This document shows, one piece after another, positions 1 through 8,557 of a stretch of DNA of 64,000 bases (its first letter is position 1; every line of letters starts with the position of its first letter). Made by a program: the position numbers and the translations under genes. The notes beneath the pieces were generated by a model, which was not told the DNA's origin, did no database searches, and was given only the letters and a program-made list of their open reading frames with translations. This DNA comes from Candidatus Nezhaarchaeota archaeon (lineage in GTDB: Archaea; Thermoproteota; Methanomethylicia; Nezhaarchaeales; WYZ-LMO8), in NCBI GenBank assembly GCA_025059375.1, contig JANXDO010000001.1, forward strand, positions 108,575-172,574, read 5' to 3'.

Positions 1-1058
1 ATGAAGTTCTTAGGCCTCTCAAACCACGCTATCCCCCAGCCCTTTGGCAACTCTAGTAATGTATCCACGTGTGGTGAATGATCTCCTTCACAAAATACAA
101 AACCTTTATAGCCCCTCTCCACGAGTGCCTCAATTATCTTCTTCAACAAAGGCCAGTAGAACTCATTGTATAGCTTTGGCGGTAACATTTCATTTAAATG
201 GAGTGGTATGAAGAAGAGCGTTAGTGGGGGTATTAGAGGAGTAGCAGTTGCAACCTTCATTATTGGCTCTACTAAGACCTCACAAGCCTTCTTAAAATCT
301 TCTGGATATCTCCTCATATCAAGCATGGCACCTGTTGGCTGTCTAAGGAAATCGCCGATAATGTCTGCAGGCGTGTAGGCGAACGTGATTGGGAACATGG
401 GGTTGCCCATACTCGCTATGTCCATGAACACTCTTTGCTGAAATGTTAACACTTGCTGCATTGCCAGTCCAACTCTTATCCAAGCACCATTCCATTGCGG
501 GGAAGCTGGGACCCCAAGACCTGGACAAGCCCTTGGAAGTATGGTCGTGTGCATGAACTCAAGAGGGCTCTCGACGAGCTTCTTGTACTCTTCAGGCTTC
601 ATGAATTCTCCTCCTATGAATTGTGGATATGCATCCTCTCTAAGCTCCCTGCCTGGCCACCTGCTCCACTTGTCCTTGATAACATCGTGAACAGGTCCTG
701 TAAGGAACCTAATAGTGTTTGAGAAATCTGGGAAATCAGAGAATGCTAATGCAAGGATGAAGCCTTCAAGCATCATTGGAACGAATATTATATTCCAGTC
801 ACTTGGAAAATCGTGTAGGTACTTTAAGACAGCTGTTCTAACTTTATCAGTTAAACTATATGAGAGCTCATGCCACGTGATCCCTGCATAACTACAGAGA
901 AAGTCACCACTTACGCCAGCGACAGGAACTCTATCGGGAACTTTAAGCTCCACAGCCTTTATGAACCTTTCAGCTTTCTCCTTGCCAACGACATCAGGCT
1001 CTTTATCGTGTCTTTCTATCCATAAGTCTATTAGTTGTTTTTCAGTTGGAATCAACAT
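1..1058 (-). CDS. URO-D family methyltransferase (partial, runs off the window)
   Basis: Translating the minus strand from the ATG at 1058 gives about 352 residues without a stop, so the C-terminus lies beyond position 1. The start is well supported: GGGAGGTGAA lies just upstream and the ATG overlaps the TAA of the corrinoid gene (TAATG). The protein begins MLIPTEKQLIDLW and near the cut end has FCEGDHSPH followed by ELPKGWG and WFERP, a pattern typical of uroporphyrinogen-decarboxylase-like proteins. In methanogens this family includes the methyltransferases that move methyl groups between corrinoid proteins and coenzyme M or substrates (MtaA/MtbA and relatives). Position directly after a cognate corrinoid protein supports a methyltransferase rather than haem synthesis. 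The substrate cannot be read from the sequence. Confidence 0.85.
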   Translation of the reverse strand, partial: MLIPTEKQLIDLWIERHDKEPDVVGKEKAERFIKAVELKVPDRVPVAGVSGDFLCSYAGITWHELSYSLTDKVRTAVLKYLHDFPSDWNIIFVPMMLEGFILALAFSDFPDFSNTIRFLTGPVHDVIKDKWSRWPGRELREDAYPQFIGGEFMKPEEYKKLVESPLEFMHTTILPRACPGLGVPASPQWNGAWIRVGLAMQQVLTFQQRVFMDIASMGNPMFPITFAYTPADIIGDFLRQPTGAMLDMRRYPEDFKKACEVLVEPIMKVATATPLIPPLTLFFIPLHLNEMLPPKLYNEFYWPLLKKIIEALVERGYKGFVFCEGDHSPHVDTLLELPKGWGIAWFERPKNF

Positions 1059-1708
1059 TATTCACCTCCCTTCTCTTTAATCCATTTTAGCATTATCTTA
1101 ACTCCTTGCGAAGCATCATTTGTCCAAGCATCTGCACCTACGTACTCACATGCATACTGGTCCACCCTCCCACCACCAATTATTATCTTCACCTTACTCC
1201 TTAACTCTGCATCCCTTATTGCATCTACCGTCCTCTTCATCGAATCTATAGCCAGGGTTAACAGTCCAGATAGCCCGACTATGTCGGGGTTATGCTGCTT
1301 TATTGCTTCAACAAACTTTTGTGGAAGTACATCAACTCCCAAATCTATTACTTCGAAGCCAGCTGCCTCAGCCATGGTCACGACAATGTCCTTGCCTATG
1401 TCGTGTATATCCCCTTCAACCGTCCCAATGACAACCTTCCCGATGACCTTCCTAGGTTTACCCAGTTCCATTAACCTTGACCTTGCTAGCCCCGATACCG
1501 CCTTCATTATCTCTCCTGCCATAACCAGGTCAGCGACAAAGAACTCTCCACTTTCAAATTTCTCGCCGACCTTTTCAGAAGCCACCTTTAAGTTCTCAAG
1601 GATTATTAACGGATCTTCCCCTGCATCGAGTCTAGCTCTAGCTAGCTCAATAGCTTTTTTCTCGTCGAGATCTATTATGCTCCTCACAAGTTCTTCTCGA
1701 GAAGACAT
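1058..1708 (-). CDS. Methyltransferase cognate corrinoid protein (MtaC/MttC type)
   Basis: This 216-residue protein has the two-part build of corrinoid proteins: a helical cap (about residues 1-88) and a Rossmann-like B12-binding domain (about 89-216). The cobalamin motif DxHxxG is present as D100-I-H102-D-I-G105, so His102 is the expected lower cobalt ligand. The later GLSGLLT and GGG motifs also fit. Length matches MtaC/MtbC/MttC-type proteins. It would carry a methyl group on its cobalt for the URO-D methyltransferase encoded directly downstream with overlapping stop and start. No substrate-specific first methyltransferase (MtaB, MtmB and so on) or corrinoid-activating RamA is visible here, so the methyl donor is unknown. 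Confidence 0.93.
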   Translation of the reverse strand: MSSREELVRSIIDLDEKKAIELARARLDAGEDPLIILENLKVASEKVGEKFESGEFFVADLVMAGEIMKAVSGLARSRLMELGKPRKVIGKVVIGTVEGDIHDIGKDIVVTMAEAAGFEVIDLGVDVLPQKFVEAIKQHNPDIVGLSGLLTLAIDSMKRTVDAIRDAELRSKVKIIIGGGRVDQYACEYVGADAWTNDASQGVKIMLKWIKEKGGE

Positions 1709-1737
1709 AACTCTATCACAACATATATGCGCATGAG

Positions 1738-1749
1738 TTAATATAAAGG
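1738..1749 (-). promoter_or_regulatory. TATA box for the corrinoid/URO-D operon
   Basis: On the minus strand this reads CCTTTATATTAA, close to the archaeal TATA consensus, about 35 bases upstream of the ATG at 1708. The rest of 1750-1939 holds no gene. A short inverted repeat GTTAAG/CTTAAC lies near 1883-1899. Confidence 0.6.
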
Positions 1750-1939
1750 CTTACTAATATCGTGCTGAGAAGAGGATTGACATAGTGTTCTTCATGACCA
1801 CTTAAGCTGTGAAGTCTTTAAAAACTTCGAGGTGAGATCGATTTGTAGGATTAAGGTTGGCTTGGCTTTCCTCATTACCTCGTTAAGGAGGTCTTAACGT
1901 TTAATAATAAAGTATCGGCTAGCTGAAATCTCACTACAA

Positions 1940-2383
1940 CTAAATGATGACTATCCTATTACCACCCATTCTTTTAGCTTTTTTAAGAGCTCTTAGAGCC
2001 ATAACTACTTCGGGACTCCTTTTAGCTTTATTAAGGCTTTGAGGTTTGAGTGAAGTTATGGGACCTACATAAACTCCTATGCTTATAGTAGCATTTGAGC
2101 CGCTTTCCCTCCCGACGTCTTCAATCTCGCGTCGAAGCTCCTCTAAGCTCTGTAAGAGCTCATTAAGGTCCACCTCAACGAACTTTATTATGGCCTCTTC
2201 AGTGCCGCGTTCCTCATCCAAGCCACCTATGATTGCCCCCCTAAATTTAGAAGCAAGCTGTTCTACTAAGCGAGTTAGATTACCAGTTATTACGTTCGGC
2301 TTATACTCAGTCCATCCCATGTTCCTAGTTATCTCCTTAAATCTATCAAGGTCAAGAACAACAGTGACACCTTTGACTTGCAA
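1940..2383 (-). CDS. Minimal GGDEF-like nucleotidyl cyclase-fold protein
   Basis: This 147-residue stand-alone protein shows, in the correct order, the marks of a GGDEF/palm cyclase domain: DLDRFKEI (residues 11-18, first metal site), GGLDEE (53-58, where GGDEF/GGEEF sits), ISIGVYVG (100-107) and a C-terminal KKAKRMGGNR (about 134-143). There is no sensor, membrane or receiver domain. Full bacterial diguanylate cyclase domains are about 160-170 residues, so this one is compact and resembles the minimal polymerase/cyclase domains (mCpol) described bioinformatically. Product (cyclic dinucleotide, cyclic mononucleotide or none) is unknown. It stands alone, divergent from the RNA methyltransferase at 2543. 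The fold assignment is from motifs only. Confidence 0.6.
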   Translation of the reverse strand: MQVKGVTVVLDLDRFKEITRNMGWTEYKPNVITGNLTRLVEQLASKFRGAIIGGLDEERGTEEAIIKFVEVDLNELLQSLEELRREIEDVGRESGSNATISIGVYVGPITSLKPQSLNKAKRSPEVVMALRALKKAKRMGGNRIVII

Positions 2384-2542
2384 GCCAAAGACCCCTCAAT
2401 TCTGTGGAGGGTTGCAACTTAAGTCTCGCTTTAATCCTCCCTCTTCAAGTGTTAATCTCCTTCGCCGGCATAAACTTTAATCAATTACATTTCGCCCTTC
2501 CGTGATCAAGTTTATGAGAAGCTTGCGATAGCATGTTATAGG

Positions 2543-3721
2543 GTGTCAAGCTCGCTACACCACGCCAATGAACTCAAGCGCATAGCCGTCGAGGCCCTCA
2601 AGATAATTGAACGGTATGATACTAGCTTGCATAAGGCGTACTTTAAAGCCCTTCAGGATTTAGGGCTTAAGCCCAGCAAACTTTCATATAACTTCCTCTA
2701 CGACCTTGTAATGAACTATTACAAAGTTCAGTACGCCTTCATGGAAAGACGTGGTAGACCTGGTAGGCCTAAAGAGATAGTGGAGATGTACGAGTCTGGC
2801 GTATACCTCAATGTCGCCATGCCAAAGAGCCCCCTGAAGAGATTATCGGTTGAAGCATCATTCCCATACTGGCTTGTTCTAAGGTTGTCAAAGCATCTTA
2901 GCTTTGACGTTCTCGAACCCATGCTCAAGGCATTAAATCAACGTAGAGTATGGCTCCTATGTCTCACTAAGCCTGAAAAGGTTGTTGAGAGGCTAGCAGA
3001 TGAGGGCGTTGAGGCAAGGGTTGATGGCGATCTAAACTACATGGTTGAAGTGGTTAAGTCGAACAAGCCGCCCTCAAGATTGGGACCTGTTAGGGACCGC
3101 TTAGCTATACCGGTGGATAAGGCCTCCTCACTAGTAGTTGAGGCTCTAAGAGCTCAAGGATATGAGGTGCTTGACGCTTGCGCTGCCCCTGGGATCAAGT
3201 CCTCACTCCTAATCCTAAGAGGATCCCCATTAGTAATTGCGATAGATAAGTCTAAGACTAGGATAAAGGAGGCGGTTAAACTACTGAACTTGTTTGGTGT
3301 CAGGGATAAGGTGCTATTAGTGCTAGCCGACTCTCGTAAACCCCCCATAGCTCGATCATTCGCGAAGGCGTTACTCGACGTGCCATGTAGTGGTACTGGC
3401 ACTATAGGTGACGATCCGAGCGTAAAGATAAGGCTCTCAAAGCCCAATAAGATCAAGATGTATCACAAGATCCAGGTCAAACTCTTAAATTCCATATCTA
3501 GGATCGCGGATGAGATCTTGTATGCCTCCTGCAGCATCTTGCCGGATGAAGGTGAACTAGTTGTGGACGAATGTGACATTGATGTTGAGAAACTTGAAGT
3601 TTCATCCATGAGCGATTGTTACCAAGGATTCAAGTGTAGTGGAAAAGCTAGAAGGACCTTGCCTCACATTCATAAGTGCTCAGCATTTTTTATAGCTCTG
3701 TGTAGAGGTAAGACTCGTTGA
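2543..3721 (+). CDS. RNA cytosine-5 methyltransferase (NOL1/NOP2/Sun family)
   Basis: The 392-residue protein has a helical N-terminal region and a C-terminal Rossmann methyltransferase domain. Motif I is DACAAPGIKSS, motif IV DVPCSGTGTIG carries one family cysteine, and motif VI YASCS carries the other. These two cysteines are the hallmark of RNA m5C methyltransferases (RsmB/RsmF/NSUN). Substrate, rRNA or tRNA, cannot be told from sequence. The start is a GTG; a frame-matched upstream ATG is followed at once by TAG. A weak TTTATGAG box about 29 bases upstream would make the mRNA leaderless or nearly so. Confidence 0.88.
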   Translation: MSSSLHHANELKRIAVEALKIIERYDTSLHKAYFKALQDLGLKPSKLSYNFLYDLVMNYYKVQYAFMERRGRPGRPKEIVEMYESGVYLNVAMPKSPLKRLSVEASFPYWLVLRLSKHLSFDVLEPMLKALNQRRVWLLCLTKPEKVVERLADEGVEARVDGDLNYMVEVVKSNKPPSRLGPVRDRLAIPVDKASSLVVEALRAQGYEVLDACAAPGIKSSLLILRGSPLVIAIDKSKTRIKEAVKLLNLFGVRDKVLLVLADSRKPPIARSFAKALLDVPCSGTGTIGDDPSVKIRLSKPNKIKMYHKIQVKLLNSISRIADEILYASCSILPDEGELVVDECDIDVEKLEVSSMSDCYQGFKCSGKARRTLPHIHKCSAFFIALCRGKTR

Positions 3722-3779
3722 AGACTCCTTGCTCTTAAACATAATTTGAACTTGTGATGACTTAATTACTACTAAGCAA

Positions 3780-5126
3780 TTAAGTTAACCTCTCTACGAT
3801 ACCCTTAACAACGTTCATGTATTCTATCAGCAGAGCATGAGCCCTATCTTCACTAATCGCCTCGCATAAAACTCTAATCTTCGGCTCAGTTTGCGAAGGT
3901 CTCACTAAAACCCAACTATCTTTGAGCCATATCTTGATGCCGTCTGTGAGGTCCAAGTCCATACCTGCAAACTCATTGACTAAGCCACTCATAACTTTCT
4001 CGTACTTTGATGGATCGCATGCAATAGCCCCTCTGGCTTGATAGTACCTTGGTAGCTTACTAATGAGGCGTGACATGCTCTCCCCCCTTGTAGCTAAAGC
4101 CTCAACTATGAGCGCAGCGCCGAAAACTCCATCTCTCGCTAAATTAAAGAATGCTGGAATTACACCTCCACTGCTCCCTTCACCACCTATCGGAGCTCCA
4201 TGCTTCATAATGACCCTCACGACCCTTGCCTCACCAACGGGGCTCCAGTAAATATTAACGCCCATTTTCTCTGCAATCCAGTTAAAGATCATCGATGAAG
4301 CGATGCTAACCACTAGAGGACCTTTAAGACGACTTAAAACGTGGAGTGAGGCTATGGCCAATCCATAGTCTTCGGCCATCACTTCACCGCCATCGGCTAC
4401 ACAGACAAGCCTATCAGCGTCAGCATCATGAGCGAAGCCGACGTCAGCATCATATGCTTTAACTGCCTCGCTTAAGCCTTTAAGAGCATCAGGAGTGGGC
4501 TCAACCTTCCTAGTAAAGATTCCTGGAGCCGAATTTACCGTAATCACCTTACATCCAAGCATCCTTAAGAGCACTGGAGTGGCCTTGTAGCCAGCTCCTC
4601 CGCCAGGATCAATAACAACTTTTAAGCCGTACCTACTTATTGTCTCGCGGTCAAGGTGCCTTAAAGCTGCATTGATGTAATCGATGAGAGGGTCTATGGC
4701 CAAGACCTCTCCAGGCTTTGAGCTCATCCCTCCACCGCTATCGTGGTAAAATGCTTCCCTTAACCTATTGACTGCCTGATCATCAAGTAGGAGACCTTCG
4801 TGAGCAAGCTTGATGGCATTCCATTCGGGGGGGTTATGAGAAGCAGTAATGATGATCGCTGCATCAAGCTTCATGGCCCTACAGGCCCATAGGATTACTG
4901 GTGTTGGTTGTACTCCAGCTGTATAGACTTTACAGCCACTATCTATTAGCGATGAGATGGCGGCGTGCTCAAGAGGGGGGCCGCTTGGCCTCGTATCCCT
5001 CCCAACCATGACGCTCCTTACCTTGAACTCATTAACGAAGGCTCTAATAAGCTTGTAAGCGAGATTTGATGAGAAATCTCTATTATAGATCCCTCTGATA
5101 CCTGATGCTGTAAACATGAGGCCCAT
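3780..5126 (-). CDS. Phosphohexomutase (phosphoglucosamine/phosphomannomutase family)
   Basis: All four signature loops of the alpha-D-phosphohexomutase family are visible: the phosphoserine loop TASHNPPEWNAIK, the metal loop DADADR, the sugar loop GEGSSGG and the phosphate loop RPSQTEPKIR. The enzyme moves phosphate between C6 and C1 of a hexose or hexosamine. I start at ATG 5126 (MGLMFTASGIRG) because AAGGAG lies 9 bases upstream and family members start close to the TSGIRG motif; an upstream in-frame ATG at 5171 has no such site. GlmM activity would feed the GlmU-like protein at 30604, but sugar specificity is inference. Archaeal genomes often carry several paralogues. Confidence 0.9.
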   Translation of the reverse strand: MGLMFTASGIRGIYNRDFSSNLAYKLIRAFVNEFKVRSVMVGRDTRPSGPPLEHAAISSLIDSGCKVYTAGVQPTPVILWACRAMKLDAAIIITASHNPPEWNAIKLAHEGLLLDDQAVNRLREAFYHDSGGGMSSKPGEVLAIDPLIDYINAALRHLDRETISRYGLKVVIDPGGGAGYKATPVLLRMLGCKVITVNSAPGIFTRKVEPTPDALKGLSEAVKAYDADVGFAHDADADRLVCVADGGEVMAEDYGLAIASLHVLSRLKGPLVVSIASSMIFNWIAEKMGVNIYWSPVGEARVVRVIMKHGAPIGGEGSSGGVIPAFFNLARDGVFGAALIVEALATRGESMSRLISKLPRYYQARGAIACDPSKYEKVMSGLVNEFAGMDLDLTDGIKIWLKDSWVLVRPSQTEPKIRVLCEAISEDRAHALLIEYMNVVKGIVERLT

Positions 5127-5196
5127 GAGTATCAGCTCCTTAGCGTATAATCTATAAGAGTGCCCTTCCAATTAAGCTTGGTTAGGTTAGCAGCTT

Positions 5197-7173
5197 ATGG
5201 CTGACGTTAAGGAGGAACAAAGCATTAACTTTCTCGACTACTTTCCATACCCCAGTTTAAGGCCACATCAAGACAAGGCCATAATCTTTGCGTACAAGAT
5301 CTTTAGTGGAGGCTTAATAGGCTTACTTTCATCTCCATGCGGAACCGGGAAGTCAATATCTATGTTGACTGGGTACTTAGCTGCTGGAGGACCATCAATA
5401 GGGAGATTGCTGATACTCACGAGGACTAAGAATCAAAGTGACACGTACTACAAGGAGCTTAAAGCCTTGAGGGATAGGTGTGGAGTAAGGATGATAGCAT
5501 CGATTTTTGTAAGTAGACAGGACATGTGCCCACTAATTAGAGTGAAGAGCGTTAAAGTATCATACCGCGACTTCCTAATGTTCTGCAGATCATTGCGTAG
5601 GGGCTTAGGGGAAGAACTATGTGAGTACTACGCTAATACCTTAATTAAATGGGGTCCAACGAAACAAGCGAGGAGGGTCGTAGATAAGCTTGCTGAACTA
5701 GGAATCTCAACACCAGAACAAGTCTATAAAATTGCTATCAGTGAAGGGTTATGTCCATACGAAGTCACAAAGTTCCTGTCTAGTAGAGCACACGTGATAA
5801 TCGGAAATTACAATTATGCGCTCATGGATCCAGTTCGAGAAAGCATTCTCGGCAAGATGGGGCTCGATGTTGAGGATGTAAACTGCATATTCGATGAAGC
5901 TCACTCACTTCCCCTCTATGCCGCGGAAATCCTCTCCGATGATATCTCCCTAACAACGATTCAAAGAGCAGTAAGGGAAGTCGATGAATTCAAAGTTAGC
6001 GATCAAGGACTATTAAGTTCACTCGAAGAGCTCATGCTACAGATGGAGATGAGCCTTGTCAAGGCTAATATCATAAATGAAGAGAAGCTACTCGACCACA
6101 ATAAACTCATCTCAAGCTTAATTAAGGATTTAAGGTTAGACTCCACATCGAGACTGAAACTGCTGCTTGAAGACTTAGAGGAAGAGGGTGAGAGAATAAG
6201 GCTTCAAAGGTCTGAAAGTGGAAAGCAGCCAGTCTCCTACATTGGAAGAGTTTCTTCCTTCCTAAAGCTTTGGGTTGAAACCGCTGAAAAACGCTTTGTT
6301 AAGTATGCCATTGTTGAGAGCTACGGACAACAAAGACGCTTTAAGATTGGAATAAAGTGCCTAGACCCATCCGTCGCAGCCAAGATAATTAACGACTTTA
6401 AATCGTGCATCTTAATGTCAGGGACTCTGTGGGAGCCAGACTACTACGTTAATGTATTAGGACTCGACGCTAAGAGAGTTAAGTTCCTCGACTTACCATC
6501 ACCATTTCCGAAGGAGAACATGATAGTGATAGTTGACATGGCTGTGACGACAAAATTTGAGAGAAGAGGAGAGGCTGAGTGGAACAAGATAGCAACGAGA
6601 CTCGTTGAGATTATTAAAGCAATAGATGGAAGAGTTGCAGTATTCTTCCCATCCTATGAAGTCATGTGGTCAGTGATGAGTCGAATTAAGGATACAATAA
6701 ACCTGCCAACCATGATGGAGTCTGATAGCACAAAGATAAGTGAAGTAAAGGACTTCGTGTCATCAAATGAGAAATGCATTCTCATTGGAGTAGCTAGGGG
6801 CAAGATAAGTGAGGGGGTTGAGGTAGTATTAGAAGGCAGGTCCTTGCTTAATGCCGTAATACTCGTTGGCTTGCCGTACCCAAAGAACACCGAGTTACAT
6901 CAAGCATTAACAGAGTACTTCAAGGAAAAGTTTGGAGACCAAGCTTTCAAGTATGCTACGATAATGCCATGCTCAATATCCATAGCTCAATCTGCAGGTA
7001 GGCTAATAAGAGGACCAGAGGACAGAGGAATCGTAATACTTATGGATTCTAGGGCATCCAGGTCCTTCAGGCGTTACCTTCCGCGTGAGTGGATTGAAAG
7101 GATGAAGTCACATATAAACCTAAGTTACATATTGAGGGAGATAAATCAATTCATAGCGGGAGCTAAGCCGTAA
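5197..7173 (+). CDS. XPD/Rad3-like superfamily 2 DNA helicase
   Basis: The 658-residue protein has Walker A (CGTGKS, near residue 50), the DEAH box (FDEAH, near residue 233) and motif VI QSAGRLIRG near the C-terminus. Between motif Ia and the DEAH box are four cysteines (in QDMC, LMFC, EELC and EGLC) spaced like the iron-sulfur cluster ligands of XPD, FancJ and DinG. It would unwind DNA 5'-3' in repair. The start ATG is divergent from the phosphohexomutase. A nucleotidyltransferase gene follows after 15 bases and is probably co-transcribed. DinG-type bacterial helicases are a less likely match given the length and the archaeal setting. Confidence 0.9.
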   Translation: MADVKEEQSINFLDYFPYPSLRPHQDKAIIFAYKIFSGGLIGLLSSPCGTGKSISMLTGYLAAGGPSIGRLLILTRTKNQSDTYYKELKALRDRCGVRMIASIFVSRQDMCPLIRVKSVKVSYRDFLMFCRSLRRGLGEELCEYYANTLIKWGPTKQARRVVDKLAELGISTPEQVYKIAISEGLCPYEVTKFLSSRAHVIIGNYNYALMDPVRESILGKMGLDVEDVNCIFDEAHSLPLYAAEILSDDISLTTIQRAVREVDEFKVSDQGLLSSLEELMLQMEMSLVKANIINEEKLLDHNKLISSLIKDLRLDSTSRLKLLLEDLEEEGERIRLQRSESGKQPVSYIGRVSSFLKLWVETAEKRFVKYAIVESYGQQRRFKIGIKCLDPSVAAKIINDFKSCILMSGTLWEPDYYVNVLGLDAKRVKFLDLPSPFPKENMIVIVDMAVTTKFERRGEAEWNKIATRLVEIIKAIDGRVAVFFPSYEVMWSVMSRIKDTINLPTMMESDSTKISEVKDFVSSNEKCILIGVARGKISEGVEVVLEGRSLLNAVILVGLPYPKNTELHQALTEYFKEKFGDQAFKYATIMPCSISIAQSAGRLIRGPEDRGIVILMDSRASRSFRRYLPREWIERMKSHINLSYILREINQFIAGAKP

Positions 7174-7188
7174 AACCTAGGTGATAAG

Positions 7189-8232
7189 TTGCTTAGAGAT
7201 AGAGACGCCCCCGTCACTATTGAAGGTATAATACTGAGGGTCTATGGCTATGATCACCCTCCGGGATGCTACATATGTGATGTAGAGTACGCACCTGAGC
7301 TAATATACAGAAGTCAAGTGCCTAAAGCTCAGAGGAATGGTAAGGTGAGGTACTACAAGTTCTACGAGGATGAGGGGCTAAAATTCGTTCTGACAAAATA
7401 TCCTCAATATACAATCTATTCTCCCATCCTCAACACAAGGATTGTCGCAATAAGGGAGGATCAAGCCATGGAGATCCGTAGACCGCACAATGGATTGCTA
7501 AGGCTGCTCAACAGGGGTGATGCGATGTCCAAAGCCTCATTAGAACTCCTAGACTTAATACTAAGTTGTTCCAAACTTAATTTGAGCTCCTTCGGCGTCT
7601 TTGGATCCCTTCTCCATGACTTCTACAGGATTGACTTGAGCGACTTGGACTTAACTATCTATGGCATGAGTGAGCTTAAGGAGTTGAGGGAAACATTAAA
7701 GGACTTGTACGGATCGTGCTCTCTACTCAATGAATTTGATGTGATCAAGGAGTCCAACATTTCAAGGTGGCGATTTAGAGGCTATGCCGTGAAAGAATAC
7801 ATATGGCATCAGCGCAGGAAGGAGGTCTATGGCATTTTACAATCTGTGAACTTAGGGAGGAAGGTAAAATTTGAGTTTGAACCTGTGCTAGAGTGGAGCG
7901 AGATATCTAATGAGTACGAGCACTTACTTGAAGTACACAACTTAGGCTTTGTGGAAGCTATTGTCAGGATAACTGATGATCGTTACGCGCCATACATGCC
8001 ATCAAAGTATGGCATAGAAGTTTTAGATCTACTAAAGGCTCCCGTCAAGGCCGAGCCGATTAGGATCGTTTCGTATGTCGAGGAGTTTAGAATGCAATTG
8101 TTTAAAGATGAAGTAGGTTTCGTAGCTGGCTGGCTTGAGGAGGTTCAAACGAGTAAGGGAAGCTTTCAACAAATAGTCTTAACCAGAAGAGAGAGGTACT
8201 ACGATCAAGTCCTTAAGTTGAAGGATATCTAA
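7189..8232 (+). CDS. Predicted nucleotidyltransferase (COG1665-like)
   Basis: The 347-residue protein has a polymerase-beta-type nucleotidyltransferase core near residues 137-160: FGSLLHDFYRIDLSDLDL, that is the GS motif followed by two metal-binding aspartates spaced DxD. The N-terminal 110 residues contain one CxxC-like pair (CYIC) and no recognised domain; the C-terminal part is also unassigned. Start is TTG, with AGGTGA just upstream. It follows the XPD-like helicase by 15 bases. Proteins of this kind are widespread in archaea without a known substrate. I infer no function beyond nucleotidyl transfer. Confidence 0.7.
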   Translation: MLRDRDAPVTIEGIILRVYGYDHPPGCYICDVEYAPELIYRSQVPKAQRNGKVRYYKFYEDEGLKFVLTKYPQYTIYSPILNTRIVAIREDQAMEIRRPHNGLLRLLNRGDAMSKASLELLDLILSCSKLNLSSFGVFGSLLHDFYRIDLSDLDLTIYGMSELKELRETLKDLYGSCSLLNEFDVIKESNISRWRFRGYAVKEYIWHQRRKEVYGILQSVNLGRKVKFEFEPVLEWSEISNEYEHLLEVHNLGFVEAIVRITDDRYAPYMPSKYGIEVLDLLKAPVKAEPIRIVSYVEEFRMQLFKDEVGFVAGWLEEVQTSKGSFQQIVLTRRERYYDQVLKLKDI

Positions 8233-8513
8233 GCTGCTTGAACTAAAGGCTTCCTAACAGTCGCAGTGGTACCATCAGCAATACCATGCCTTTTCATCTC
8301 ACTTGAATTAAGCCACACCTCGTTGATCGGCACAGCCTCACTTAAAACGACATTAAAGCGATATCTCTTCTTCCCGGCCAGCACGATTTCAAGCTTATCC
8401 GTTATACCGAGAAGCTCAGCTGTCTTAGGGTTAATCCTGGCAGACCCCTCATTTACCTCGTCCTTCTTACGTAGTTTTAATCTCTTCTCAACGACCATGC
8501 TGTTCACATCCAA
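8229..8513 (-). CDS. Small archaeal protein, possible beta-barrel fold
   Basis: This 94-residue protein has no catalytic motif. The stretch ARINPKTAELLGI followed by a beta-rich segment recalls double-psi beta-barrel or AbrB-like modules such as the N-domain of VAT/CDC48, but the match is only by eye. It overlaps the convergent nucleotidyltransferase gene by 4 bases. The ATG at 8513 sits about 27 bases from a clear TATA box, so the mRNA looks leaderless, which supports a real gene. Function unknown. Confidence 0.65.
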   Translation of the reverse strand: MDVNSMVVEKRLKLRKKDEVNEGSARINPKTAELLGITDKLEIVLAGKKRYRFNVVLSEAVPINEVWLNSSEMKRHGIADGTTATVRKPLVQAA

Positions 8514-8532
8514 TACTGCACAACTTGAGTCT

Positions 8533-8547
8533 AATTTAAAAATTTTA
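8533..8547 (-). promoter_or_regulatory. TATA box giving a leaderless start at 8513
   Basis: The minus strand reads TTTTTAAATTAG here, centred about 27 bases from the ATG at 8513. That is the usual TATA-to-transcription-start distance in archaea, so transcription would begin at or next to the start codon. Confidence 0.55.
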
Positions 8548-8557
8548 AAGGTCGAGT

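Noticed and set aside
1035-1736. A 233-codon plus-strand open frame
   Set aside because: It is antisense to the corrinoid protein and to the start of the URO-D gene, both supported by motifs; its Ser/Pro/Thr-rich composition is typical of a shadow frame.
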